64,000 bases of DNA, taken from the NCBI GenBank assembly GCA_016710965.1, contig JADJTW010000002.1:248001-312000 (forward strand), given 5' to 3'. The notes under the pieces were generated by a model, which ran no database searches, had not been told where the DNA came from, and worked only from the letters and a program-made list of their open reading frames with translations. Shown here one piece after another: positions 51,479 through 61,336 of this stretch (positions within the stretch are counted from its first letter, which is position 1; each line of letters opens with the position of its first letter). Source of the stretch: Flavobacteriales bacterium. GTDB lineage: Bacteria > Bacteroidota > Bacteroidia > Flavobacteriales_F > PHOS-HE28. The translations under genes were made by a program, and so were the position numbers.

Positions 51479-53691
51479 TGAGGCGCATCCTGTCCATAGC
51501 ACTCCTGCTCCCGTGCATCGCTCTGGTGTCCGCGCAGGAGATCTACGAGGTGAAACCCGTGGGCGTGCTACCAGCCGGAGAGGATTACGCGCCGGTTTTC
51601 CTCGATAGCGGCTTCGTCATGTGCAGCGTGCGCGAAGTCGGCGGTGCCATCACATTCACCGATGCCGAGACGAACAAGCCGCTCAGTGAGCTTTTCTGGG
51701 TGCCTTGGAAGAACGGCATGGCGGGAACACCCGTGATCTTCAGTGTGCAGCTCTCCACTCCCGTGAATGAAGGCCCTGCCGCGTTCACCGATGGAGGGCG
51801 GACCATCTGCTATACACGCAACCAGGTGCTGCCGAAGAGGCTATCGAACTTGCGGAGCGCCAGTAGCGAACTAGGGCTTTACTTCTCGCACTTGAACGAT
51901 GGAGCGTGGCAGCCGCCGGTGCCCTTCCAGCACAACGCACCGAAGTACTCGATCATGCACCCGACGTTCAGCCCGGACGGCCGCACGCTCTTCTTCGCCA
52001 GCGATATGCCCGGTGGCATGGGCGGCATGGACCTGTACCGCAGCGAACGCACGATCGAGGGCTGGTCTGAACCTGTGGCACTGGGCCCGGAGGTGAACAG
52101 CCCCAGGAACGAAGTTTTCCCACGCGTGGAGGCCGACGGCAGTTTGAGCTTCGCAAGCGATCGCAGCGGTGGCAAAGGGGGGCTCGATATATACGTGGCA
52201 CCTCCTTCCGATGGCGGTTGGGGCCCGCCGTTGGCCTTGCCGGAGCCGGTCAACAGCGCAGCCAACGACCATGGATACGAGCTCCTGCCCGATGGCCGAA
52301 GCGCGCTCTTCACCACCAACCGCGCCGGCATCGATGCGATATGGACGGCCAAGCTCACTGTACCCAAGTTCCGCGAATGCGCCCAGCAGCAACGCAACAA
52401 CTACTGCTATTCCTTCAAGCGTCGGCCTCACGCTGCAACTGCAAGCATTCCCGTTGAGCATGCATGGGATATGGGCGACGGTACGCGGATCAAAGGCAAT
52501 CAAGCGCAGCACTGCTATGCGAAGCCGGGCCGATTCACAGTGAGTTCCGTGCTGCTGGACAAGAAGAGCGGAGAGGTCTTCCACACGCTGAGCAGCAACG
52601 AACTGGAGGTGGCGGATATGATGCAGGCATGGATCGCGTCAGAGGACACGGTGCGGACCGGTCGCAAAATGGAACTGAGCGGAGCCATGAGCTATCTGCC
52701 CGGCATGACGCCTGCCGAGTACCACTGGGAGATGGGCAACGGCGAACTCCTCGAAGGCATCAGCCAGGAGTACGCCTTCAAGCGAGCAGGCACCTATGAA
52801 GTGCGGCTCGACGTGCTCTCGACGCCTGACGCCAAAGGGACCATCAGTAATCGTTGCAACAGCAAGACCATCGTCGTCATCGACCGCTTCCGCGACCATG
52901 AGGACATGACCGTGGTCGCGGCATACCAGGACGCATTCGGAAAGACGCACACCTTCGAGTACCAGGAGCTTCCTTTCGATGCGACGGCCCTGGAAGGCGA
53001 CGCGCTCACCGAGGTCACCTTCAGCGTACAGCTGTTCGCCAGCAAGGACCGCGTGGACTTGGACGATGCGCGCTTCGCCCAGGTGCGGAAGCTCTACCGC
53101 GTCGTGGAACGCTACGACCCAGCGACAGCCCTGTACACCTATTCGGTGGGCGAGACCAAGAACATGGAGGAGCTGTACAAGGTCTTCCAGAAGGTGAAGG
53201 AACTCCAGTTCCTCGATGCCGAAGTCTTCGCCCTCCGGGTTGAGAAGCTCATGGACCTGAGCCAGCTCGATCTAGCGACCCTGGAAGAGCTCAATCACAA
53301 GAAACTGCGTACGAATGCGATCCACTTCGCCTACAAGAGCGCGGTGCTGGAACCCGGTTCCGAGCAGGTGCTGGAAGGGATCACCGACCTCATGCGCCAG
53401 CATCCCGAGCTCCAGTTGGTGATCGAAGCCCACACCGACGACATCGGTGGTCGCCAGTACAACCTCGGGCTCTCGCAAGAACGTGCGATGTCCGTGGTGG
53501 GCTATCTCGTGGAACATGGCGTGCTGCTCGACCGATTGGTGCCTGTCGGCCACGGCAAGAACCAGCCGATCGCCAGCAACAAGACCGAGGAAGGACGCAG
53601 CCAGAACCGACGCGTGGAGTTCCGGATGGTCGTGAAAGGCGAAGTGGCCCCGACGGGAGCGTTGCTCAGCGGCGCCACGCCGAAGCGCTGA
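51478..53691 (+). CDS. OmpA family protein with PD40 and PKD domains
   Basis: A 737-residue envelope protein with a signal peptide (ILSIALLLPCIALVSAQ). PD40/WD40-like repeats follow (HPTFSPDGRTLFFASDMPG, PRVEADGSLSFASDRSGG, GYELLPDGRSALFTTNRAG), then two PKD-like repeats (EHAWDMGDGTRIKGNQAQH and EYHWEMGNGELLEGISQEY), a region of about 150 residues with SPOR-like character, and a C-terminal OmpA domain (IEAHTDDIGGRQYNLGLSQERA, GHGKNQPIASN) that binds peptidoglycan. It follows the PorP/SprF gene with a TGATG overlap. It resembles the OmpA-type partners of T9SS adhesins. Confidence 0.92.
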   Translation: MRRILSIALLLPCIALVSAQEIYEVKPVGVLPAGEDYAPVFLDSGFVMCSVREVGGAITFTDAETNKPLSELFWVPWKNGMAGTPVIFSVQLSTPVNEGPAAFTDGGRTICYTRNQVLPKRLSNLRSASSELGLYFSHLNDGAWQPPVPFQHNAPKYSIMHPTFSPDGRTLFFASDMPGGMGGMDLYRSERTIEGWSEPVALGPEVNSPRNEVFPRVEADGSLSFASDRSGGKGGLDIYVAPPSDGGWGPPLALPEPVNSAANDHGYELLPDGRSALFTTNRAGIDAIWTAKLTVPKFRECAQQQRNNYCYSFKRRPHAATASIPVEHAWDMGDGTRIKGNQAQHCYAKPGRFTVSSVLLDKKSGEVFHTLSSNELEVADMMQAWIASEDTVRTGRKMELSGAMSYLPGMTPAEYHWEMGNGELLEGISQEYAFKRAGTYEVRLDVLSTPDAKGTISNRCNSKTIVVIDRFRDHEDMTVVAAYQDAFGKTHTFEYQELPFDATALEGDALTEVTFSVQLFASKDRVDLDDARFAQVRKLYRVVERYDPATALYTYSVGETKNMEELYKVFQKVKELQFLDAEVFALRVEKLMDLSQLDLATLEELNHKKLRTNAIHFAYKSAVLEPGSEQVLEGITDLMRQHPELQLVIEAHTDDIGGRQYNLGLSQERAMSVVGYLVEHGVLLDRLVPVGHGKNQPIASNKTEEGRSQNRRVEFRMVVKGEVAPTGALLSGATPKR

Positions 53692-53805
53692 GCGCTCCAG
53701 GCAACGCTGAACCTTGCTCCCCGCATCTTCTCCACGGCCTCGCAGACGAAGGCGGGACGGCCAGCATCGCAGCGGATCCGTCACGGCATGCCTGAAGGCG
53801 ATGGC

Positions 53806-53813
53806 TACTTTCG
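53806..53813 (+). promoter_or_regulatory. Promoter -7 box of the second adhesin module (TACTTTCG)
   Basis: Recurrent element 12 bases before the GTG at 53818. It favours that GTG over the upstream ATG at 53788 as the start and marks the second transcription unit. Confidence 0.5.
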
Positions 53814-53817
53814 CCCA

Positions 53818-55533
53818 GTGCGCTACACGCTTCCTTCGGTCCTCATCCTTCTTGCGGGCGCGTGCGCGATCGAACTGAACGCGCAGCACGCTCTGCGTTT
53901 CGTGGAGAACAAGGGACAGTGGCCAGTGCAAGCCCGCTTCCGGGCCGAGTTGAACGGAGCTACTCTGTGGATGGAGCCCGATGGCGTACTGATAGACCGC
54001 TACGATGCCGAAGCGGTGGAGAGGACGCACGGTGACATCAACGCGCGCATTCCCACGGAGCTGAGGCACCACGCCGTGCGCCTGAAGTTCCTGGGGGCTC
54101 TTCCCACGGCGCATGCGCGCGGCGAACGGCTCTTGCGCGAGCATTACAACTTCTTCATCGGCAACGACCCGGCGCAATGGGCGCACAGGGCCAGGGCCTT
54201 CGCCCAGGTGGTGATGCCGGAGGTGGCGCCGGGCTGCGATGCCGTCTTCAGCGAAGGACGAGCAGGGTTGAAGTACGATCTGGTGCTTGACCCCGGTGCC
54301 GATCCCGCTGGCATCCGTTTCGAGTATGAAGGCGCCGGTCAATTGATGCTGCGCGATGGCGCACTGATCGTGCCCACTTCCCTCGGTCGGCTCGTCGAGC
54401 GCATTCCGCTGGCCTATCAGGACATCGATGGCGAGCGTGCGGTAGTACCGTGCAGCTATACATTGAAGGATGGGATCGTGGGTGTGAAGCCCGGTGCATA
54501 CGACAAGCGGTATCCATTGACGATCGATCCCACGCTCTCTTTCGCCACCTACTCAGGTTCATTCAGCAACAACTTCGGCTACACCGCCACCTTCGATCAG
54601 GCGGGCTTCCTCTATGCGGGCAGTACCGCGTTCGGGACGCAGTTCCCCGTGACCACGGGCGCTTACCAGACCGCATGGGCGGGCGGCACCACCGACATCG
54701 CCATCACCAAGTACGATACTACGGGCACCTTCATCGTATGGAGCACCTACCTCGGCGGCAGCGCTGCAGAGATGCCGCATAGCTTGATCGTTGACGACAA
54801 CGACCAGCTCCTGGTGCTGGGCACCACTGGTTCGGCCGATTTCCCCATGTTCAATGCGTATGACAACACCTTCGGGGGCGGCACCACCTTCACCCCTGCC
54901 GGGCTGGGCCTCAGCTACCCCAACGGTTGCGATATGGTCGTTTCGCGCTTGAGCGCTGACGGATCGGCGCTATTGGGCTCAACGTATCTCGGGGGAAGCG
55001 CGAATGACGGATTGAATTCCGCAACGGCGCTCAAGTTCAACTACGCCGATGAGGTGCGAGGAGAAGTGCTTCTCGATACGCTCGGACGTGTGTGGGTGGT
55101 GAGCTGCACCCAGAGCATCAATGCACCGACCACCGCGGGGGCCGCGCAACCCATTTTCGGCGGAGGAAGCCACGACGGATACGTGGCCCGTTTCAACCCG
55201 CTCCTTTCGCAATTGCAGTACGCCAGCTTCATCGGCGGCAGCAATGCCGATGCGACCTTCTCCGGCGAGTTCGACACGGCGGGCAGGCTCTTCGTCTGCG
55301 GCGGCACCAACAGCAACGACCTGCCCGTGAGCGCATCGGCGCTCGACCCCACCTACAACGGCGCTGCGCCCGACGCGTTCGTTGCGCGTTTCACACCGAA
55401 TGGCAGCACCATCGATGCGCTCACCTACTGGGATCGAGCAACTACGACCAGGCCTATTTCGTGGAACTCGACCACAACGACGACGTGTACATCTTCGGGC
55501 AGACGAATGCACCCAGCGGAGAGCTCATACTGA
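53818..55533 (+). CDS. DUF7948/SBBP adhesin-like T9SS protein, 5' fragment (frameshifted)
   Basis: N-terminal part of a secreted protein. The GTG at 53818 gives a signal peptide (LPSVLILLAGACAIELNAQ). The first 180 residues (FVENKGQWPVQARFRAELNG, HYNFFIGNDPAQWAHRARAF) match the DUF7948-type domain found at the start of such proteins. SBBP-like repeats follow (GGTTDIAITKYDTTGTFIVWSTYLGGS, GSHDGYVARFNPLLSQLQYASFIGGS). Sense ends at 55430 at TYWG: a run of GGG before ATCGAGC should be GGGG to continue. The codons after that to 55533 are out of frame. Likely a consensus error. Confidence 0.8.
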   Translation: MRYTLPSVLILLAGACAIELNAQHALRFVENKGQWPVQARFRAELNGATLWMEPDGVLIDRYDAEAVERTHGDINARIPTELRHHAVRLKFLGALPTAHARGERLLREHYNFFIGNDPAQWAHRARAFAQVVMPEVAPGCDAVFSEGRAGLKYDLVLDPGADPAGIRFEYEGAGQLMLRDGALIVPTSLGRLVERIPLAYQDIDGERAVVPCSYTLKDGIVGVKPGAYDKRYPLTIDPTLSFATYSGSFSNNFGYTATFDQAGFLYAGSTAFGTQFPVTTGAYQTAWAGGTTDIAITKYDTTGTFIVWSTYLGGSAAEMPHSLIVDDNDQLLVLGTTGSADFPMFNAYDNTFGGGTTFTPAGLGLSYPNGCDMVVSRLSADGSALLGSTYLGGSANDGLNSATALKFNYADEVRGEVLLDTLGRVWVVSCTQSINAPTTAGAAQPIFGGGSHDGYVARFNPLLSQLQYASFIGGSNADATFSGEFDTAGRLFVCGGTNSNDLPVSASALDPTYNGAAPDAFVARFTPNGSTIDALTYWDRATTTRPISWNSTTTTTCTSSGRRMHPAESSY

Positions 55534-57305
55534 ACGCACCGTACAACATCCCTGCGGGTGGCCAGTTCATCACCAAGCTCGATCCCACGCTGTCCAATCT
55601 GCTGCTCAGCTCGCGCATCGGCAAGGGCGATGGCACACCGGACATCTCCCCCACCGCCTTCCTTGTTGATGTGTGCGACAAGATCTACACGAGCGGCTGG
55701 GGCAGCAGCGCAGGCGGACTTGGCGGCGCGCTGAGCACCAATGGCCTGCCAGTGACAGCGGGCGCGCACCAGTCCACCACCGACAACAATGACCTGTACC
55801 TGGCGGTCTTCGACATCGACATGCAGGCGTTGGTGTATGCCACCTACTACGGCGGCGCGCTGAGCCCTGAGCATGTCGATGGCGGTACAAGCCGGTTCGA
55901 TCGCCGCGGGCGGGTTTACCAGAGCGTGTGCGCCGGCTGTCAGAACAACGATGACTTCCCCACTTCACCAGGAGCATGGAGCGCCACCAATAACAGCAGC
56001 GGCTGCAACAACGGGGTATTGAAGTTCGATTTCGACGCACCGTTGGTGATCGCGGCCTTCATCGCACCGGACACGCTGTGCGCGAACGAGACTGTGACCT
56101 TCACGAACCTCAGCAGCGGCGCCACGGGCTATCTGTGGAACTTCGGCGATACGCAGACTTCCACGGCAGCATCGCCCACGCATACCTATGGTCCCGGCAC
56201 CTACGTGGTAACGCTTACGGCCACCGACCCGAATTCGTGCAACGGTCAGGACGTTGTCCAGCGCACCGTGGTCATCGCTCCCGAAGCCCCGGTCCTAACC
56301 GTGATGAACGACACGCTCATCTGCGGACCGGTCCCTTCGTTCACGCTGACGGCGAGCAGCAACGGCACCGTGTTGCAATGGCTTTGGAGCTCGACAGCGG
56401 CATTCGCGGACATGCTGAATGCGACGGACGCGGACAGCACGGCACTGATCGAACCAGCGGTGAGCGGCACCTACCATGTGCGCGCGCAGAATTCGCCGGC
56501 GTGCCCGGCCATCGATAGTGTCGTGGTCATCATATCGCTCGGCGCGGTCGGCATAACCGGCGAAACGGAGATCTGCGCCACTGATACGGCGACGCTGCTG
56601 GTGAGCGGCGCCGATCCCGGTTCCACCATCGTTTGGTCGCCAGGGAACGAGATCATCGCAGGGCAAGGGACGAGCACCGTGCAAGTGGCGCCAGCCGAGC
56701 AAACAACCTACGATGTGGCCGTGACAGCACCCACCGGCTGCTCATGGACCGACGCCATCACGGTTGATGTCTCGCCGCTCTTCGGATCGGCGGTGAGCGC
56801 TACAGCGGCACCATCGATAGTGCTGCCCGGAAGCACGGTGCAGTTGAACGCATTGCCCGCCAACGGAGTCTCATACGCATGGATCCCGGCCAACTCGGTC
56901 AGCGATCCCACCATCAGCAATCCCACGGCCACGGTGCAGCAAACCACCACCTTCACTGTTACGGTGAGCGATGGCATCTGCACGCGCGCCATCCCCGTGA
57001 AAGTGACCGTTTACGAACTCGCATGCGAAGAACCTGACATCTTCATCCCGAATACGTTCACGCCGAACGCTGATGGCGTGAACGATACCCTCTTCGTGCG
57101 CGGCCAGCATATCACCAGCCTTGAGCTCCAGATCTTCGATCGCTGGGGCGAGAAGGTCTTCGAGACCAGCGATCAGCAAATCGGTTGGGACGGCACGTAT
57201 AAGGACAAGCATGTCGATCCTGCGGTCTTCGTCTATCACCTCACGGCTTGGTGCGCTGACGGACAGCGGTACTTCAAGAAGGGTAACGTCACCGTCGTGC
57301 GATGA
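55433..57305 (+). CDS. DUF7948/SBBP adhesin-like T9SS protein, 3' fragment with type B sorting domain
   Basis: Continuation of the gene starting at 53818. It first finishes the SBBP repeats (YDQAYFVELDHNDDVYIFGQ), then has a PKD domain (VTFTNLSSGATGYLWNFGD), two or three Ig-like modules with cysteines, and a type B sorting domain: IFIPNTFTPNADGVNDTLFV, QIFDRWGEKVFET, and the terminal YFKKGNVTVVR. The same frame is open from 55092, but the upstream part is not sense. Together the two pieces give a secreted protein of about 1,160 residues. The stop overlaps the next start as ATGA. Confidence 0.85.
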
Positions 57306-58330
57306 TGAGATCGACGATGTTGCTTCGAGCGGTGGCAAGCATGCTGACATGCTTCATGATCACTAGCATTGCTTGCGCGCAGGACATCCACTTCTCCCAG
57401 TTCTTCAACGTGCCATCGGCGCTCAATCCGGGCTTCATCGGCCAGTTCGATGGGGACTACCGTACGAACGGGGTGTACCGGCAGCAGTGGCGATCGGTCA
57501 CCGTGCCCTATCGCACCCTCGGGATCGGCGGTGATGCGCGGGACTTCGCTGGCAAGAAGGGGCTGGGAGCTGGAGCATGGCTGTACAACGACCGGGCGGG
57601 CGATAGCCGATTGAACCAATTCCACCTCGACCTCGGCGCCAGTTGGACCGAGGCGCTCGGGACTGCCGGGAAGCACAGCATCACCTTGGGCGCACGCCTG
57701 GGCTTCACATCGCTCACGCTCGACCAAGGAGGCATGTCGTTCGACTCGCAGTACAATGGCTTCTACTACGACCCCAACCTGAACGACGGCGAGAACTTCC
57801 AACGCGATGGCCATGTGCATGCCGACCTTCACGCCGGCGCGGCCTACCGATACAAGCCAGAAGCACGCAAGGAGCTCTCGATCGGCTTCGGCCTCTTCAA
57901 TATCACCAAGCCGGGCATCGGTTTCCTGGGCGAGCCCGACGTGCCGCTGGACATGCGCACGGACCTGAGCGTTCAACTCGCATTGCCCATAGCCGATCGG
58001 TGGGACCTCCTGCCCATGCTGCACCACATGGCACAAGGGAAATTCCGCGAACTGGATGCCGGTGCCAATGCGCGATACATCCTCCTCGATCGCTATGGCT
58101 TGAAGCGCGCCGTGCTTATCGGCCTGCACATGCGTGCAAGAGATGCAGGCTACCTCTTCGCCGGCCTCCAGCGCGATGCCTGGACCTTCGGCTTGAGCTA
58201 CGACATCAATACCAGCGATCTCGTGCCCGCCAGTCGCAACCGAGGCGCCATCGAATTCACCGCCATCCGCATCTGGAAGAAGCAACCGCCTGTCCCGGTG
58301 CGCTTCAAGGCCTGCCCGGAACAGCTCTGA
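57302..58330 (+). CDS. PorP/SprF family T9SS membrane protein (second module)
   Basis: A 342-residue barrel protein with a signal peptide ending in ITSIACAQ. The family signature is IHFSQFFNVPSALNPGFIGQFDG and YRQQWRSVTVPYRTLG. Further strands follow, and the ending is IWKKQPPVPVRFKACPEQL. It overlaps the adhesin gene by four bases; the start could be either of two adjacent ATGs. It is clearly distant from the first PorP/SprF protein at 50555, so each is probably matched to its own adhesin. Confidence 0.92.
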   Translation: MMRSTMLLRAVASMLTCFMITSIACAQDIHFSQFFNVPSALNPGFIGQFDGDYRTNGVYRQQWRSVTVPYRTLGIGGDARDFAGKKGLGAGAWLYNDRAGDSRLNQFHLDLGASWTEALGTAGKHSITLGARLGFTSLTLDQGGMSFDSQYNGFYYDPNLNDGENFQRDGHVHADLHAGAAYRYKPEARKELSIGFGLFNITKPGIGFLGEPDVPLDMRTDLSVQLALPIADRWDLLPMLHHMAQGKFRELDAGANARYILLDRYGLKRAVLIGLHMRARDAGYLFAGLQRDAWTFGLSYDINTSDLVPASRNRGAIEFTAIRIWKKQPPVPVRFKACPEQL

Positions 58331-58333
58331 CGC

Positions 58334-60553
58334 ATGCGACACCTTGTGCTCCTGCTCCATTGCATCATGTGCGCAAATGTCAGCGCCCAGAGCTTCGAGC
58401 AATGGGTGGCCTGGGGCGATGCTGCCTTCGAACGCGGCGAGCATTACGGCGCATCGCGCTTCTACGATGGTGCATTGGGCGTTGATGGTGGGCGCATGAG
58501 CGTGCAGTGGAAACAGGCTGAAGCATGCCGCTTGAGCCACCAGTACGGCCGTGCGGCGGAGTTCTATGAGAAGGTCCAACGCAAGGACATGGGTCGCACC
58601 TATCCGACCACGCTGCGTTGGCTGGCCGAGATGCGCATGTGCAATGGCGAATACCGGGAAGCCGAGTCGACGTGGCGGAAAGTGCTGCAGAAGGAGAAGG
58701 ACAAGAAGTCGAACACGGCTCAACGCGCCGAGAACGGGATTGCCGGCTGCGAATTGGCGATGGACACCAGCAAGCGAGCGGACGTCGATATCGAACATCT
58801 TCCCCAGCCCGTGAACACGTTCGACAGTGAGTTCGGTGCGCGCATCGGCCCCGATGACCTGCTGTACTTCGCATCACTGCGCGGCGAACTGAACAACGAG
58901 GGGGAGGTGGTGGATACCGCCGCCTACCGCACGGGCCTTCTGCGTTCGGCATACGCCGGCGTGGCTTGGAGAACGCCACAAGCACTGAGCACCCTGAACC
59001 GCACTGGCGACAATGCCAATGCAACGTGGACCCTCGACGGCAAGTGGATCCTATTCACGCGATGCCACGATGGCCCGTGCCGCATACACATCGCACCGAT
59101 CACGGCCGACGGCTTCGGTGAAGCGCATGTGCTGAAGGGCATCGGCGACACGCTGCTGAGCACCCAACCGATGATCACGCGCTGGCTGGACCGCGAGATG
59201 CTGCTCTTCGTGAGCGATCGCCCAGGCGGACAGGGCGGCACCGACATCTGGCAAGCCGAGCTGATCGATGGCGAGGCACAGTACCTCTACCCGCTGGACA
59301 GGCCTGTGAATACGCCGGGCAACGAACGTTGCCCATGGTATGACGGCGTGCAAAACGTGCTCTGGTTCAGCAGCGATTTCCTTCCTGGCCTTGGCGGGTA
59401 CGACATCTTCAGTGCCTCCTTCGGCGACGACCTCTTCGCCAACCCGGTGAATGCCGGAGCACCGATCAACAGCCCGGCCAACGACCTGTACCCTGTGCGC
59501 GACAGCCATCGCGGCGAAGGCTGGATCACCAGCAACCGCAAGGGCTCGTTCGCGGCAAAGGGAGAGACCTGCTGCAACGACCTCTACCGTTACGAGCTTC
59601 CCAAGGCTACAGAACCGACCGCTGTTGTCGGAGAGCCGGCACCGATACGGCCGGTGAACTCCGTTGAGCGCCTCACGGTAATGCGCGAGCGATTCCCGCT
59701 GAAGCTCTTTTTCCACAACGACGAGCCCGAACCACGGAGTTGGGAGCGGACCACGCCGAGGACCTACGGCGAGACCTATGCAGCATACAGCGCATTGGAG
59801 CAGGAATACGAGAACGAGAACACCGACCCGCAGACCATCCGCGACTTCTTCGTGGACGAAGTTGACCGTGGCTTCAGCGAACTGGCTGAATTGGCGAAGG
59901 CATTGTTCCAAGTGCTCGAAGAAGGCCGCAGCGTGACCGTTGAAGTACGAGGACACGCCAGTCCGCTGGCACGCAATGCATACAACCGCTACTTGAGCAT
60001 GCGCCGCATCGAAAGCCTGCGCAACCATTTGCGTGGTGTGGATGACGCGCGCTTGCTGCCCTACCTGAACGGTACCGCAGCGAACGGAGCGAAGCTGGAG
60101 ATACGCGAACTGCCCTTCGGTGAAGAACGCTCGGCGCGCGGCGTTAGCGACGACCTGGGCGACCTGAAACGATCGGTTTACAGCGTAGAGGCGGCACGCG
60201 AGCGGCGCATCGAAGTGGTGGCCCTGCAGTTGCTGGAGCGCACTGCCGGTCCCGAAATGGAACAGCAGATCGCGCGGCTCGGCAACCTGCCGCAGAACGT
60301 GGAACGCATCACGCGATTCACCCTGCGCAACGACGGCGACAAACCGTTGAAGCTGCTGCACGCCGAACCGGACTGCGGATGCACCACCGCCAAGCTGCCC
60401 GAAGGACCCATAGCCCCAGGCGGCAGTGTGGAGATCGAAGTGGTCTTCAACGGCCATGCCCCGGATGGCCCGCTGCGACGCAATGTGATGATCGAGACCG
60501 ACGGCGTTCCAAAACACTTCCTCCTCTCCATCGAGGGACGCATCGTTCCTTAA
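58334..60553 (+). CDS. TPR-PD40-OmpA-DUF1573 fusion protein, T9SS-associated
   Basis: A 739-residue protein with a signal peptide (LVLLLHCIMCANVSAQ). Domain order: TPR-like repeats (WVAWGDAAFERGEHYGASRF, EFYEKVQRKDMGRTYPTTLRW, YREAESTWRKVL); PD40 repeats (TWTLDGKWILFTRCHDG, LLFVSDRPGGQGGTDIWQAEL, DLYPVRDSHRGEGWITSNRKG); an OmpA-like region whose core is changed (VTVEVRGHASPLARNAYNRYLSMRRIESL, giving the GHAS/N...L..RR pattern); and a C-terminal DUF1573 domain (AEPDCGCTTAKLPEGPIAPGGS). The plan resembles the PorE/OmpA-type peptidoglycan-linked T9SS components but with a DUF1573 tail, which I do not recall in those proteins. It starts three bases after the PorP/SprF stop. Confidence 0.85.
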   Translation: MRHLVLLLHCIMCANVSAQSFEQWVAWGDAAFERGEHYGASRFYDGALGVDGGRMSVQWKQAEACRLSHQYGRAAEFYEKVQRKDMGRTYPTTLRWLAEMRMCNGEYREAESTWRKVLQKEKDKKSNTAQRAENGIAGCELAMDTSKRADVDIEHLPQPVNTFDSEFGARIGPDDLLYFASLRGELNNEGEVVDTAAYRTGLLRSAYAGVAWRTPQALSTLNRTGDNANATWTLDGKWILFTRCHDGPCRIHIAPITADGFGEAHVLKGIGDTLLSTQPMITRWLDREMLLFVSDRPGGQGGTDIWQAELIDGEAQYLYPLDRPVNTPGNERCPWYDGVQNVLWFSSDFLPGLGGYDIFSASFGDDLFANPVNAGAPINSPANDLYPVRDSHRGEGWITSNRKGSFAAKGETCCNDLYRYELPKATEPTAVVGEPAPIRPVNSVERLTVMRERFPLKLFFHNDEPEPRSWERTTPRTYGETYAAYSALEQEYENENTDPQTIRDFFVDEVDRGFSELAELAKALFQVLEEGRSVTVEVRGHASPLARNAYNRYLSMRRIESLRNHLRGVDDARLLPYLNGTAANGAKLEIRELPFGEERSARGVSDDLGDLKRSVYSVEAARERRIEVVALQLLERTAGPEMEQQIARLGNLPQNVERITRFTLRNDGDKPLKLLHAEPDCGCTTAKLPEGPIAPGGSVEIEVVFNGHAPDGPLRRNVMIETDGVPKHFLLSIEGRIVP

Positions 60554-60558
60554 CCTTG
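60551..60558 (+). promoter_or_regulatory. Promoter -7 box of pepE (TAACCTTG)
   Basis: Recurrent element overlapping the stop of the preceding gene, 12 bases before the GTG at 60563. Confidence 0.4.
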
Positions 60559-60562
60559 CGAC

Positions 60563-61270
60563 GTGGAACTGCTCCTGCTCTCGAACTCGACGCTGCCCGG
60601 CGAAGCCTTCTTCACCTGGCCGCGTGCCTACGTGCAGGCCTTCCTTGGCGGGCGAAAGAAGGCCGCCTTCGTGCCCTTCGCGGCTGCTGAAGCACAACAG
60701 GATGAATACACCGCTCGCGTGGCCGAGGTCTTCGGTGCCATGGGAACCGAGCTCAAGGGCCTGCACCGCGAAAAGGATCCCGTGGCCGCCTTGCAGCAGT
60801 GCGACACCATCGTAGTGGGCGGTGGCAACACCTTTCTGTTGATGCGTGCGCTTTACAGAACGCAGCTCATCAGAGCCATCGCCGATCGCGTTCGCGACGG
60901 CACACCCTACCTGGGCTGGAGCGCTGGCAGCAACGTGGCCTGCCCCACGGTGATGACGACCAACGACATGCCCATTGTGGAAACGCCCTCCCTGCGCGCC
61001 TTGCACCTGGTGCCCTTCCAGATCAACCCGCACTATACCGAAGCCACGATACCTGGCCACGGCGGTGAGAGCCGCGATCAGCGGATCGCGGAATACCTCA
61101 CAGCAAATCCCAGCGTGGCGGTCGTAGGGCTGCGCGAGGGATCGCTGTTGCACGTGGATGGAGCCAGGATGACCCTGGTGGGCCGGGGCTTGAAGCTCTT
61201 CCGCGCGGGCCGGGAGCCGAAGGAGCTCGCCGGGCCGATGGAGATGAGCACCACGCTCACAGGGCTCTGA
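60563..61270 (+). CDS. pepE: Peptidase E (alpha-aspartyl dipeptidase)
   Basis: A 235-residue S51 serine peptidase that splits Asp-Xaa dipeptides. The three catalytic residues are at the same numbers as in the Salmonella enzyme: Ser120 in GWSAGSNV, Asp135 in TTNDMPIVE, and His157 in INPHYTE. Also present are VVGGGNTF and the family-length core. It starts at GTG. Together with the DPP11-like S46 peptidase at 31153, which should release Asp/Glu dipeptides, it suggests use of acidic peptides, but the genes are 27 kb apart. Confidence 0.95.
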   Translation: MELLLLSNSTLPGEAFFTWPRAYVQAFLGGRKKAAFVPFAAAEAQQDEYTARVAEVFGAMGTELKGLHREKDPVAALQQCDTIVVGGGNTFLLMRALYRTQLIRAIADRVRDGTPYLGWSAGSNVACPTVMTTNDMPIVETPSLRALHLVPFQINPHYTEATIPGHGGESRDQRIAEYLTANPSVAVVGLREGSLLHVDGARMTLVGRGLKLFRAGREPKELAGPMEMSTTLTGL

Positions 61271-61311
61271 ACGCCACCGATACAGTGCTGCATGCTGCGC
61301 AGCGCGCACGT

Positions 61312-61319
61312 TACTTTCG
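61312..61319 (+). promoter_or_regulatory. Promoter -7 box of the mechanosensitive channel gene (TACTTTCG)
   Basis: One of four identical boxes; 25 bases ahead of the ATG at 61337. It lies inside the longer open frame that begins at 61292, so it argues for the later start. Confidence 0.5.
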
Positions 61320-61336
61320 GCCCGCTGCTCCATGAC

